This document shows, piece by piece, positions 1 through 5,243 of a DNA stretch of 5,243 nt. How positions within the stretch are numbered: the stretch's first letter is position 1; every line of letters starts with the position of its first letter. The translations under genes were made by a program, and so were the position numbers. The notes under the pieces were generated by a model. It was not told the origin of the DNA. It searched no databases and saw only the letters and a program-made list of their open reading frames with translations. Source of the DNA: an uncultured Gammaproteobacteria bacterium (GTDB lineage: Bacteria; Pseudomonadota; Gammaproteobacteria; UBA9214); NCBI GenBank assembly GCA_905480065.1, contig CAJQOV010000173.1, positions 1 through 5,243 on the forward strand, in the 5' to 3' direction.

Positions 1-482
1 TGATCACCGGCGAGTCCAGCATCGGCAAGAGTGAACTGGCACTGGAACTGCTGACCCGCGGGCACCGGCTGGTCGCGGACGACGCTACCGAGTTCGCACG
101 CATCGCCCCGGACACCCTCAATGGAACCTGCCCGGAAATGCTGCGCGACTTCCTCGAGGTACGCGGTCTTGGCATCCTGAATGTGCGCGCCATGTTCGGG
201 GACAGCGCCATCAAGCAAAGCCGCAACCTGCGGCTGATCATCCTGCTGCAGGACCTCGACGAGGCCGTAAAGATCGATCGACTGCACGGCAGTCGCCAGC
301 TGCGCGTCATCCAGGATGTCGAAATTCCGGAGGTGACACTGCCGGTCGGCCCGGGCCGCAACCTGGCGGTACTGCTGGAAGCCGCAGTCCGCAACCACAT
401 CCTGATCAGCAAGGGTTATAATGCCAGCGAGGCGTTCATCGAGCGCCAGAAACAGCGCCTGGAACTGACCAATCTATCATGA
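1..482 (+). CDS. hprK: HPr kinase/phosphorylase, C-terminal half (5' end outside window)
   Basis: Bifunctional cytoplasmic enzyme that phosphorylates HPr on Ser46 with ATP (or PPi) and can remove that phosphate. The reading frame is open from base 3 and gives 159 residues; family members are about 310-320 residues, so the N-terminal half lies upstream. Visible residues show the P-loop GESSIGKS (visible residues 3-10), the catalytic-loop motif RGHRLVADD (19-27) with its paired aspartates, the family signature LEVRGLGILNVRAMFG (bases 153-200), and the C-terminal block with PGRNLAVLLEAAVRN and GYNA followed by Phe, all typical of HprK. The P-loop has Ser where many homologues have Gly (SSIG rather than SGxG), which still fits the general GxxxxGKS pattern. 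The stop TGA overlaps the rapZ start as ATGA. The HPr encoded downstream carries the matching Ser46 site, which supports a functional pair. The family assignment is very secure. Confidence 0.97.
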   Translation, partial: ITGESSIGKSELALELLTRGHRLVADDATEFARIAPDTLNGTCPEMLRDFLEVRGLGILNVRAMFGDSAIKQSRNLRLIILLQDLDEAVKIDRLHGSRQLRVIQDVEIPEVTLPVGPGRNLAVLLEAAVRNHILISKGYNASEAFIERQKQRLELTNLS

Positions 483-1336
483 GCATGATCATCGTCAGCG
501 GCCTGTCCGGCTCGGGCAAAAGCGTCGCGTTGCATGCGCTGGAAGACATGGGCTTCTATTGCATCGACAACCTGCCGGTCGGCCTGCTTACGGCTTTTGC
601 CCGTGAATTCAGCAGCAACAACCTGGCGGACACCAGCAAGGTCGCCGCCGGCATCGACGCCCGTAATCACCCCGACCAGCTGCGGCGCTTTCCGGCCATC
701 CTCGGTGAACTGGGCACACTGGGCATCAACTGCAAGATCCTGTTCCTGCAGGCCGATGATGCCACCTTGCTGAAACGATTCAGCGAAACCCGCCGCAAGC
801 ACCCGCTCACCAATAGCAACACCCCGCTGGCCGACGCGATTAGCAGTGAACGTACCCTGCTCGAACCGATTGCCGCGAACGCCGACCTGTTCATCGACAC
901 CAGCCACACCAACGTGCACCAGCTGCGCGAGCTGGTCATGCAAAGTATCGGTCATACCCATGGTGCGGGCTTCTCGCTGCTGCTGCGCTCGTTTGGCTAC
1001 AAGCACGGGATACCGGCCGACGCAGATTTCGTATTTGATGCGCGCTGTTTGCCCAATCCGCACTGGGTGCCGGGCCTGCGCAACCATACCGGGCTAGACA
1101 AGGAAGTAGCCGACTACCTGGAGCAGAAACCCGTGGTGCATGAATATTACCGGACCATCGAGCAGTTCCTGATCGACTGGATTCCGCGCTTCAAGGCGGA
1201 CAACCGCAGCTATCTCAGCATTGCCATCGGCTGCACCGGCGGACAGCACCGTTCCGTGTACCTGACCAACCGGCTGGCACAGGGCCTGGGCAGCAAGATC
1301 GGCGAAATCGTTACCCGCCACCGGGAACTGGGATGA
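479..1336 (+). CDS. rapZ: RapZ family nucleotide-binding / GlcN6P-sensing protein
   Basis: RapZ (YhbJ/YvcJ family) is a cytoplasmic P-loop protein. In E. coli it binds the small RNAs GlmZ/GlmY and senses glucosamine-6-phosphate to control glmS; in other bacteria its role is less clear. The product has 285 residues, against 284 in E. coli. The Walker A motif GLSGSGKS is at 8-15, followed by EDMGFYCIDNLP and the DARN motif at 60-63. The C-terminal domain shows LPNPHW (His195) and IGCTGGQHRS (251-259). His195, Thr253 and Arg258 line up with E. coli His190, Thr248 and Arg253, reported as GlcN6P-binding residues. The protein ends in RHRELG and lacks the lysine/arginine tail (K281-R282-K283 in E. 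coli) used for sRNA binding. The start at 479 is chosen because it makes an ATGA overlap with hprK; ATG at 485 is an alternative two codons later. Only a weak GGAA lies upstream, so translational coupling is likely. Confidence 0.96.
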   Translation: MSMIIVSGLSGSGKSVALHALEDMGFYCIDNLPVGLLTAFAREFSSNNLADTSKVAAGIDARNHPDQLRRFPAILGELGTLGINCKILFLQADDATLLKRFSETRRKHPLTNSNTPLADAISSERTLLEPIAANADLFIDTSHTNVHQLRELVMQSIGHTHGAGFSLLLRSFGYKHGIPADADFVFDARCLPNPHWVPGLRNHTGLDKEVADYLEQKPVVHEYYRTIEQFLIDWIPRFKADNRSYLSIAIGCTGGQHRSVYLTNRLAQGLGSKIGEIVTRHRELG

Positions 1337-1734
1337 GAACCGCCCTGTTGCTGATTACCCACGGCAAGCTCGGCCGCGAACTGCTTGACACGGTCAGCGG
1401 AATCCTGGGCAACCTGCCGCTCCAGGCGCATGCCATCAGCGTGCCGAACGACTGCGACCCGGATGCCATGCTGCAGCTTGCCGACCATGCCTGCGAGAGG
1501 CTCGACCAGGGCGCCGGCATCCTGGTCCTGACCGACCTGTACGGCAGCACACCCAGCAATATCGCCAACCGGCTGCATGACCGGCGCCATGTCAATATCG
1601 TCTCCGGGGTCAATGCACCGATGCTGTTGCGCATCATGAACTACCCGGACGCAACGCTCGAATTACTGGGGGAAATCGCTGTCAGCGGTGCACGCAACGG
1701 GATCATCATCACCACACGCAAACAGGCCTCCTGA
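1333..1734 (+). CDS. PTS EIIA component, mannose family, single domain
   Basis: Phosphocarrier of the mannose-type (EIIA-Man) family, accepting phosphate from HPr on a histidine. The 133-residue protein is one EIIA domain and lacks the EIIB domain fused to it in E. coli ManX. The N-terminal strand leads to the phosphorylation site LLLITHGKLG with His10. The second conserved motif LTDLYGSTPSN (67-76, with Asp68) matches the family LTD-GGTPxN block, and VSGVNAPML (90-98) is the third family block. The gene starts by ATGA overlap with rapZ, with a purine-rich GGGAACTGGG just upstream. ptsH follows one base after its stop, so the two are surely co-expressed. No EIIB/EIIC permease is visible, so a regulatory role is inferred; the partner or target cannot be read from the sequence. 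Such genes are variously annotated manX-like or 'PTS sugar transporter subunit IIA', so no symbol is given. Confidence 0.94.
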   Translation: MRTALLLITHGKLGRELLDTVSGILGNLPLQAHAISVPNDCDPDAMLQLADHACERLDQGAGILVLTDLYGSTPSNIANRLHDRRHVNIVSGVNAPMLLRIMNYPDATLELLGEIAVSGARNGIIITTRKQAS

Positions 1735-1735
1735 T

Positions 1736-2005
1736 ATGCAGCAAAGACCGGTCGTCATTATCAACAAGCTCGGCCTGCATGCCCGCGCCGCCGCCAAGCT
1801 GGTTACCGCCGCCGCCGCGTTCTCCAGCGAGATCGACATTGCAAAGAATGGCCAGCGCGTCAACGGCAAGAGCATCATGGGCGTAATGATGCTGGCCGCC
1901 TCACGCGGCACCGAGTTGATCATCTACACCTCAGGTGAAGACGAAATCGAGGCGGCAGACAGCATTGCCGAACTGGTCGCCAATCGATTCGGAGAGAACG
2001 AATAG
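1736..2005 (+). CDS. ptsH: Phosphocarrier protein HPr
   Basis: Small cytoplasmic phosphocarrier that moves phosphate from Enzyme I to EIIA proteins. It has 89 residues, normal for HPr. The active-site motif GLHARAA places the phosphorylatable histidine at exactly His15 with Arg17 beside it. The regulatory motif NGKSIMGVMML places serine at exactly Ser46, the site modified by HPr kinase, whose gene lies three genes upstream. Start ATG 1736 is chosen over the in-frame ATG at 1688 because it gives the standard HPr N-terminus and sits one base after the EIIA stop (TGATATG); AGG at 1724-1726 could serve as ribosome-binding site. The retained Ser46 plus HprK suggests double control, by PEP through His15 and by ATP/phosphate through Ser46. 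The alternative NPr of the nitrogen PTS is a close relative, but the neighbours EIIA-Man, HprK and a GAF-less Enzyme I favour HPr as the single general carrier here. Confidence 0.96.
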   Translation: MQQRPVVIINKLGLHARAAAKLVTAAAAFSSEIDIAKNGQRVNGKSIMGVMMLAASRGTELIIYTSGEDEIEAADSIAELVANRFGENE

Positions 2006-2016
2006 CGCAACACCCC

Positions 2017-2023
2017 GGGAGAG
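2017..2023 (+). promoter_or_regulatory. Strong Shine-Dalgarno ahead of the mini-ORF, not ahead of ptsI itself
   Basis: GGGAGAG lies five bases before ATG 2029 and is the best Shine-Dalgarno-like sequence in the ptsH-ptsI gap. It points to ATG 2029, which opens only a 10-codon frame, rather than to the ptsI ATG at 2058. For ptsI the available sequence is AAGGA at 2041-2045 (12 bases away) or AGG at 2050-2052 (5 bases away). Sequence only; function inferred. Confidence 0.45.
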
Positions 2024-2028
2024 CAACC

Positions 2029-2061
2029 ATGACGCAACAAAAGGAAACCAGGCGCGTATGA
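2029..2061 (+). CDS. Possible 10-codon leader mini-ORF coupled to ptsI
   Basis: ATG 2029 opens a frame reading MTQQKETRRV and stopping at TGA 2059-2061, which overlaps the ptsI start codon as ATGA. It has a well-placed GGGAGAG ribosome-binding site. The peptide resembles no family I know, and at ten residues a protein function cannot be argued. The likely role, if any, is to carry ribosomes from the ptsH end across the 52-base gap and restart on ptsI, as the ATGA overlaps at the hprK/rapZ and rapZ/EIIA junctions do. Chance is a real alternative, since a short gap can contain an ATG by accident. Confidence 0.25.
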   Translation: MTQQKETRRV

Positions 2062-3791
2062 GTCTGTTGCTGTCCGGCATCGGTGTATCGCGTGGCATTG
2101 CCATCGGCAAGGCGCATCTCATGCGCGGCAGTGTCGAGGTGGTCGAAAGCGCCATACCGACGCACCTGCTGGACGACGAAATCTCGCGTTTTCTCCGCGC
2201 CGTGGACGATGCACGCAGCCAGCTGCACGCACTGCGCGAACATATTCCGTCCGGCACCAGCGTCGACATCGCGTCCTTCATCGAAACCCACCTGCTGATG
2301 CTGAACGACGCCACGCTCTGCAATACCCCGGCTGAACTGATCCGTGAACTGCACTGTAATGCGGAGTGGGCTCTCAAGTTGCAGCGCGACGCAGTAGTCA
2401 GTGTCTTCGAGGCAATGGAAGACCCTTACCTGCGTACCCGCCGCGAGGATGTGGATCATGTCGTCAACCGCATCCTGCGCAACCTGCTGGGCCGGGACCA
2501 GCGGGACAGTGGCATGCCGGCACTGAAAGATACCGTGGTACTGGCCGACGACCTGACCCCGGCGGAAGCCGTGCTGCTCGAGCACCAGGGAATTGCTGCC
2601 TTTGCCACCGAGTCCGGCGGTCCGCTTTCCCACACGGCGATACTGTCGCGCAGCATGGAAATACCCGCGGTAGTCGGTGTGCATGGCGTACAGCAGTATC
2701 TGCATGATGGCGAACTGGTAATTCTCGACGGGCTGCAGGGCGTCCTGATTGCCGACCCCGACGAACAGACACTGGCCCTCTATCGGCAGCGCCAGCAAGC
2801 GGAATGGCAACGACGCGCCGAACTGGCATGTATCGCAGAACAGCCCGCCATCACGCTGGATGCGGTTCCGGTCAATCTGCAGGCCAACATCGAACTGCCG
2901 GAAGACGTCAACGCCAGTGGCTTCGACAATGCCAGCGGCGTCGGCCTGTATCGCACCGAGTTCCTGTTTATGAACCGCGCCATACCACCGGGCGAGGAGG
3001 AACAGTTCGATTGTTACCGGGCGGTGATCGATGCCCTGAACGGAAAGCCGCTGACGATCCGCACCCTCGACATCGGTGCCGACAAGCAGGTCGATGGCCG
3101 GCATGGCCGCACTTGCAGCAACCCGGCGCTGGGCCTGCGCGCCATCCGCCTGTGCCTGAAGGACCAGCCACTGTTCCGCACCCAGTTGCGCGCCATCCTG
3201 CGCGCGTCCTCCCATGGCCCGGTGCGCATCATGATCCCGATGTTGTCGACCACCCACGAATTGCACCAGACACTGACATTGCTGAACGAAACCCGCAATG
3301 CGCTGCAGCGTGAGGGCTACGCGTTTGCTCCGGACGTGGAGATTGGCGGCATGATCGAGGTTCCGGCCGCCGCCCTGACGGCGGCAGAATTCTCCACCCA
3401 CCTCGACTTCCTGTCGATCGGCACCAACGACCTGATCCAGTACACGCTTGCCATCGATCGCGTCGATGACGAGGTGAACTACCTGTACGACCCGTTGCAC
3501 CCGGCCGTGCTGCGGCTGATCAAGATGACCATCGATGCCGGTAACCAGGCCGGCATACCGGTTGCGATGTGCGGTGAAATGGCCGGTGACCCGCGTTACA
3601 CCCGCCTGCTGCTGGGCATGGGTCTGACCGAGTTCAGCATGCACCACACCTCCCTTTCCGAAGTGAAGAACGTGATCAACCAGAGCGACATCAGCAAGCT
3701 CAAACCGCTGGTCGACGAACTGCTCAACAATACCCGCGCAGGCCATATCCCGGCGCGCATCGACTCGCTGAACAGCAACCTTACTGAATGA
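2058..3791 (+). CDS. ptsI: PTS Enzyme I (phosphoenolpyruvate-protein phosphotransferase)
   Basis: Cytoplasmic, normally dimeric enzyme that autophosphorylates from PEP and hands the phosphate to HPr His15, the first step of the PTS. It has 577 residues, against 575 in E. coli. The N-terminal swivelling domain and HPr-binding helices span about 1-145. The phosphohistidine domain at about 150-226 carries GGPLSHTAILSR with active His192. The C-terminal PEP-binding barrel at about 250-545 carries YRTEFLF (Arg299), IRTLDIGADK (Arg335), GGMIEVP (Glu434), IGTNDLIQYT (Asn457, Asp458), Arg468 and MCGEMAGD with catalytic Cys505. All sit three residues beyond the E. coli positions, so the enzyme looks intact. 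There is no N-terminal GAF domain, so it is not the nitrogen-PTS PtsP type. ATG 2058 is chosen because LLLSGIGVSRGIAIGKA is the normal Enzyme I start; the frame is open further upstream, but that part overlaps ptsH and is not Enzyme I-like. Confidence 0.97.
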   Translation: MSLLLSGIGVSRGIAIGKAHLMRGSVEVVESAIPTHLLDDEISRFLRAVDDARSQLHALREHIPSGTSVDIASFIETHLLMLNDATLCNTPAELIRELHCNAEWALKLQRDAVVSVFEAMEDPYLRTRREDVDHVVNRILRNLLGRDQRDSGMPALKDTVVLADDLTPAEAVLLEHQGIAAFATESGGPLSHTAILSRSMEIPAVVGVHGVQQYLHDGELVILDGLQGVLIADPDEQTLALYRQRQQAEWQRRAELACIAEQPAITLDAVPVNLQANIELPEDVNASGFDNASGVGLYRTEFLFMNRAIPPGEEEQFDCYRAVIDALNGKPLTIRTLDIGADKQVDGRHGRTCSNPALGLRAIRLCLKDQPLFRTQLRAILRASSHGPVRIMIPMLSTTHELHQTLTLLNETRNALQREGYAFAPDVEIGGMIEVPAAALTAAEFSTHLDFLSIGTNDLIQYTLAIDRVDDEVNYLYDPLHPAVLRLIKMTIDAGNQAGIPVAMCGEMAGDPRYTRLLLGMGLTEFSMHHTSLSEVKNVINQSDISKLKPLVDELLNNTRAGHIPARIDSLNSNLTE

Positions 3792-3800
3792 GTTTCCTCC

Positions 3801-3809
3801 TGTTACACT
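3801..3809 (+). promoter_or_regulatory. Possible extended -10 promoter element for mgtE
   Basis: TGTTACACT fits an extended -10 pattern (TG, one base, then TACACT, 4 of 6 matches to TATAAT including the key first T, second A and last T). No convincing -35 is found 16-18 bases upstream. A start about seven bases downstream would fall near 3816, inside the hairpin at 3812-3829, so a transcript from here would not form that hairpin fully. Weak evidence; it would let mgtE be expressed independently of the PTS genes. Confidence 0.25.
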
Positions 3810-3811
3810 GC

Positions 3812-3829
3812 GCCTGCCTAACGGCAGGC
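3812..3829 (+). other. Perfect 7-bp GC-rich stem-loop between ptsI and mgtE
   Basis: GCCTGCC (3812-3818) and GGCAGGC (3823-3829) are exact reverse complements around a TAAC loop, starting 20 bases after the ptsI stop. No T-run follows on either strand, so it is not a standard intrinsic terminator. It could stabilise the 3' end of the PTS mRNA after processing, reduce read-through into mgtE, or serve as a protein-binding site. It lies 26 bases before the mgtE start, so it would not directly cover the ribosome-binding site. Confidence 0.5.
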
Positions 3830-3855
3830 AAGGCATAACCACGGAACTCGATCAC

Positions 3856-5220
3856 ATGGCAGAAACCGGCAGCCAGTCCGCCCACAATACCGAGACACGC
3901 CTGGAGCGGCTGACCCGTGCACTGGATTCCGGCGCCGCCGGCCAGGTGCGCTACCTGCTGACCAACCTGCACGCGGCAGAAATCGCCGAGTTGCTGGAAT
4001 CGTTCCCGCATGGACCACGTGAAATCCTCTGGGAACTGGTCGATCCGGAAGATCGCGGCGAGACCCTGGTACACCTCAATGACGAGGTGAGGAACGACCT
4101 GATCCGGGAAATGGAAACCCATGACCTGGTAGCTGCCACCGAAACGCTCGATATCGACGACCTCGTCGACCTGCTGCAGGACCTGCCAGGCACCGTCACC
4201 AATGAAATCATGCGCTCGATGGACAAGCAGAACCGCGTGCGCCTGGAATCCATCCTGCTGTACGACGAGGAAACCGCCGGCGGCCTGATGAACGTCGACG
4301 TGGTAACGGTGCGCGCCGACGTGTCACTGGACGTGGTATTGCGCTACCTGCGCCTGCACAAGGACGTCCCCTCCACTACCGACACCCTGTTCGTGGTCGA
4401 CCGCAACGATCGCTACCGTGGCGCCCTGCCGCTCACCACCCTGCTCACCAACGACCCGGACCTGATGGTGGCCGCGGTGATGAATCGTGACATCAAGGCG
4501 ATCCCGGCCAGCACATTGGATGTTGAGGTTGCGCGGATGTTCGAGAACCATGACCTGGTTTCCGCCCCGGTGGTCAACGACCACAACAAGCTGCTCGGCC
4601 GTATTACCATTGACGACGTGGTGGACGTGATCCGCGACGACGCCGACCACTCCCTGATGCGCATGGCCGGTCTCGACGAGGAAGACGATACCTTTGCCCC
4701 TATCATCAAGAGCGCGCGACGCCGTGCCGTCTGGCTGGGCATCAACCTGCTGACCGCGTTTCTCGCATCCTGGGTAATCGGGCGCTTCCAGGCCACCATC
4801 GAGCAGGTGGTGGCACTGGCGGTGCTGATGCCGATCGTGGCCAGTATGGGTGGCATCGCCGGCAGCCAGACGCTGATCATCGTGATCCGCGGGCTGGCCC
4901 TCGGCAAGGTCGGCAGCACCAACGCACGCTGGCTGATGTACAAGGAACTGGCGGTTTCCGTAATCAACGGGTCGATCTGGGCGATAGTTGTCGCGGTCGT
5001 CTCGGGGCTGTGGTTCCAGAATGCCAACATCGGCCTGATCATTGCCGTGGCATTGATCATCAATCTCGTCTGCGCCGCGGCGGCCGGTTTGTCGATCCCG
5101 TTCCTGCTCAAGCGCATCCATGTCGACCCCGCCCATGCCGGCACGGTGATCCTCACCACCATCACCGATGTGGTTGGATTCATGGTATTCCTCGGACTGG
5201 GAACGATGTTCCTGATTTAG
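3856..5220 (+). CDS. mgtE: MgtE family magnesium transporter/channel
   Basis: Inner-membrane Mg2+ channel whose cytoplasmic domains sense Mg2+ and close the pore. The 454-residue length is normal. An acidic, helical MgtE N domain spans about 20-135; YDEETAGGLMN (136-146) marks the entry to the first CBS domain (about 140-200); the second CBS domain (about 203-262) ends with GRITIDDVVDVI. A linking 'plug' helix covers about 263-290, and five membrane segments fill about 291-454. The pore segment reads MPIVASMGGIAGSQT (325-339), with Ile where other subfamilies have Asn (MGGNxG). The last segment has TTITDVVGF with Asp438, equivalent to the pore Mg2+-binding Asp432 of the Thermus channel. The start ATG 3856 has GGAA at 3843-3846. 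The 64-base gap is too short for an M-box Mg2+ riboswitch. It may be co-transcribed with ptsI or use its own weak promoter. Confidence 0.97.
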   Translation: MAETGSQSAHNTETRLERLTRALDSGAAGQVRYLLTNLHAAEIAELLESFPHGPREILWELVDPEDRGETLVHLNDEVRNDLIREMETHDLVAATETLDIDDLVDLLQDLPGTVTNEIMRSMDKQNRVRLESILLYDEETAGGLMNVDVVTVRADVSLDVVLRYLRLHKDVPSTTDTLFVVDRNDRYRGALPLTTLLTNDPDLMVAAVMNRDIKAIPASTLDVEVARMFENHDLVSAPVVNDHNKLLGRITIDDVVDVIRDDADHSLMRMAGLDEEDDTFAPIIKSARRRAVWLGINLLTAFLASWVIGRFQATIEQVVALAVLMPIVASMGGIAGSQTLIIVIRGLALGKVGSTNARWLMYKELAVSVINGSIWAIVVAVVSGLWFQNANIGLIIAVALIINLVCAAAAGLSIPFLLKRIHVDPAHAGTVILTTITDVVGFMVFLGLGTMFLI

Positions 5221-5229
5221 CGACCCGCT

Positions 5230-5243
5230 TGCACGCGAGTGCA
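5230..5243 (+). terminator. Hairpin with GCGA loop after mgtE, cut by window edge
   Basis: TGCAC (5230-5234) and GTGCA (5239-5243) pair around GCGA, a GNRA-type tetraloop, beginning ten bases after the mgtE stop. The window ends at the last paired base, so the stem may be longer and a T-run may follow. Position and shape suit an intrinsic terminator closing the operon; the T-tract needed to call it firmly is not visible. Confidence 0.4.

Noticed and set aside
416..1087. A 223-codon minus-strand frame opposite rapZ.
   Set aside because: It is antisense to a clearly conserved RapZ sequence and its translation shows no domain, so it is taken as a shadow frame.
1688..1735. An upstream in-frame ATG for ptsH at 1688.
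   Set aside because: It lies within the EIIA coding region and would add 16 residues before the standard HPr start; using ATG 1736 puts the active histidine at 15 and the regulatory serine at 46, as expected.
1935..2057. An upstream extension of the ptsI frame from GTG 1935.
   Set aside because: It would overlap most of the ptsH 3' end, has no good ribosome-binding site, and adds 41 residues not found in Enzyme I; the family N-terminus starts at ATG 2058.
1920..3842. A 640-codon open frame on the minus strand opposite ptsI.
   Set aside because: Its codons align exactly with the ptsI codons, so it is open simply because ptsI uses no TTA, CTA or TCA codons, as expected in a high-GC genome. 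The translation is His/Gln/Val/Ala-rich and resembles no family, while the plus-strand frame is an intact Enzyme I.
3792..3855. A Mg2+-sensing riboswitch (M-box) ahead of mgtE.
   Set aside because: The gap is only 64 bases, well short of an M-box, and contains a single short hairpin with no multi-helix structure.
4324..5183. Long minus-strand open frames opposite mgtE (256 and 270 codons).
   Set aside because: They are shadows of the mgtE coding sequence, with no recognisable domain and no ribosome-binding or operon context.

Overview
The window is a compact, all plus-strand gene run of high GC content (roughly 60% by eye). It reads hprK (3' half only) - rapZ - a single-domain mannose-family PTS EIIA - ptsH (HPr) - ptsI (Enzyme I) - mgtE. 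This order is the known 'regulatory PTS' cluster of Proteobacteria. Having mgtE directly after ptsI, together with the protein character, suggests a gammaproteobacterium, perhaps of the Chromatiales/thiotroph type, with a betaproteobacterium as the alternative. The taxon is an inference from gene order and family resemblance; no marker gene is present.

Layout. Bases 1-482 hold the C-terminal 159 codons of HPr kinase/phosphorylase. rapZ (479-1336) overlaps it by ATGA, and the EIIA gene (1333-1734) overlaps rapZ by ATGA. ptsH (1736-2005) starts one base after the EIIA stop. A 52-base gap follows, holding a possible 10-codon mini-ORF (2029-2061) whose stop overlaps the ptsI start, again by ATGA. 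ptsI runs 2058-3791. A 64-base gap (3792-3855) contains a perfect 7-bp hairpin and a weak extended -10 promoter-like sequence. mgtE runs 3856-5220. The last 14 bases form a small hairpin with a GCGA (GNRA) loop, which may be the start of a terminator cut by the window edge. No stretch over 300 bases lacks a gene; the longest gap is the 64 bases before mgtE. I see no tRNA, rRNA, mobile element, CRISPR or long repeat.

How the genes work together. Enzyme I (active His192) takes phosphate from PEP and passes it to HPr (His15), which passes it to the EIIA (His10). No EIIB or EIIC sugar permease is encoded here, so the relay most likely signals carbon/energy state rather than importing sugar. HPr also carries Ser46 in the context recognised by HPr kinase, so HprK can tune the relay. 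RapZ keeps its nucleotide-binding motif and the residues known in E. coli to sense glucosamine-6-phosphate, but ends before the basic RNA-binding tail of the E. coli protein. MgtE is a gated Mg2+ channel; its presence links Mg2+ homeostasis to the cluster by position only.

I did not find a wholly new system. The points most worth a second look are the tail-less RapZ, the mini-ORF leading into ptsI, and the hairpin/promoter overlap before mgtE.
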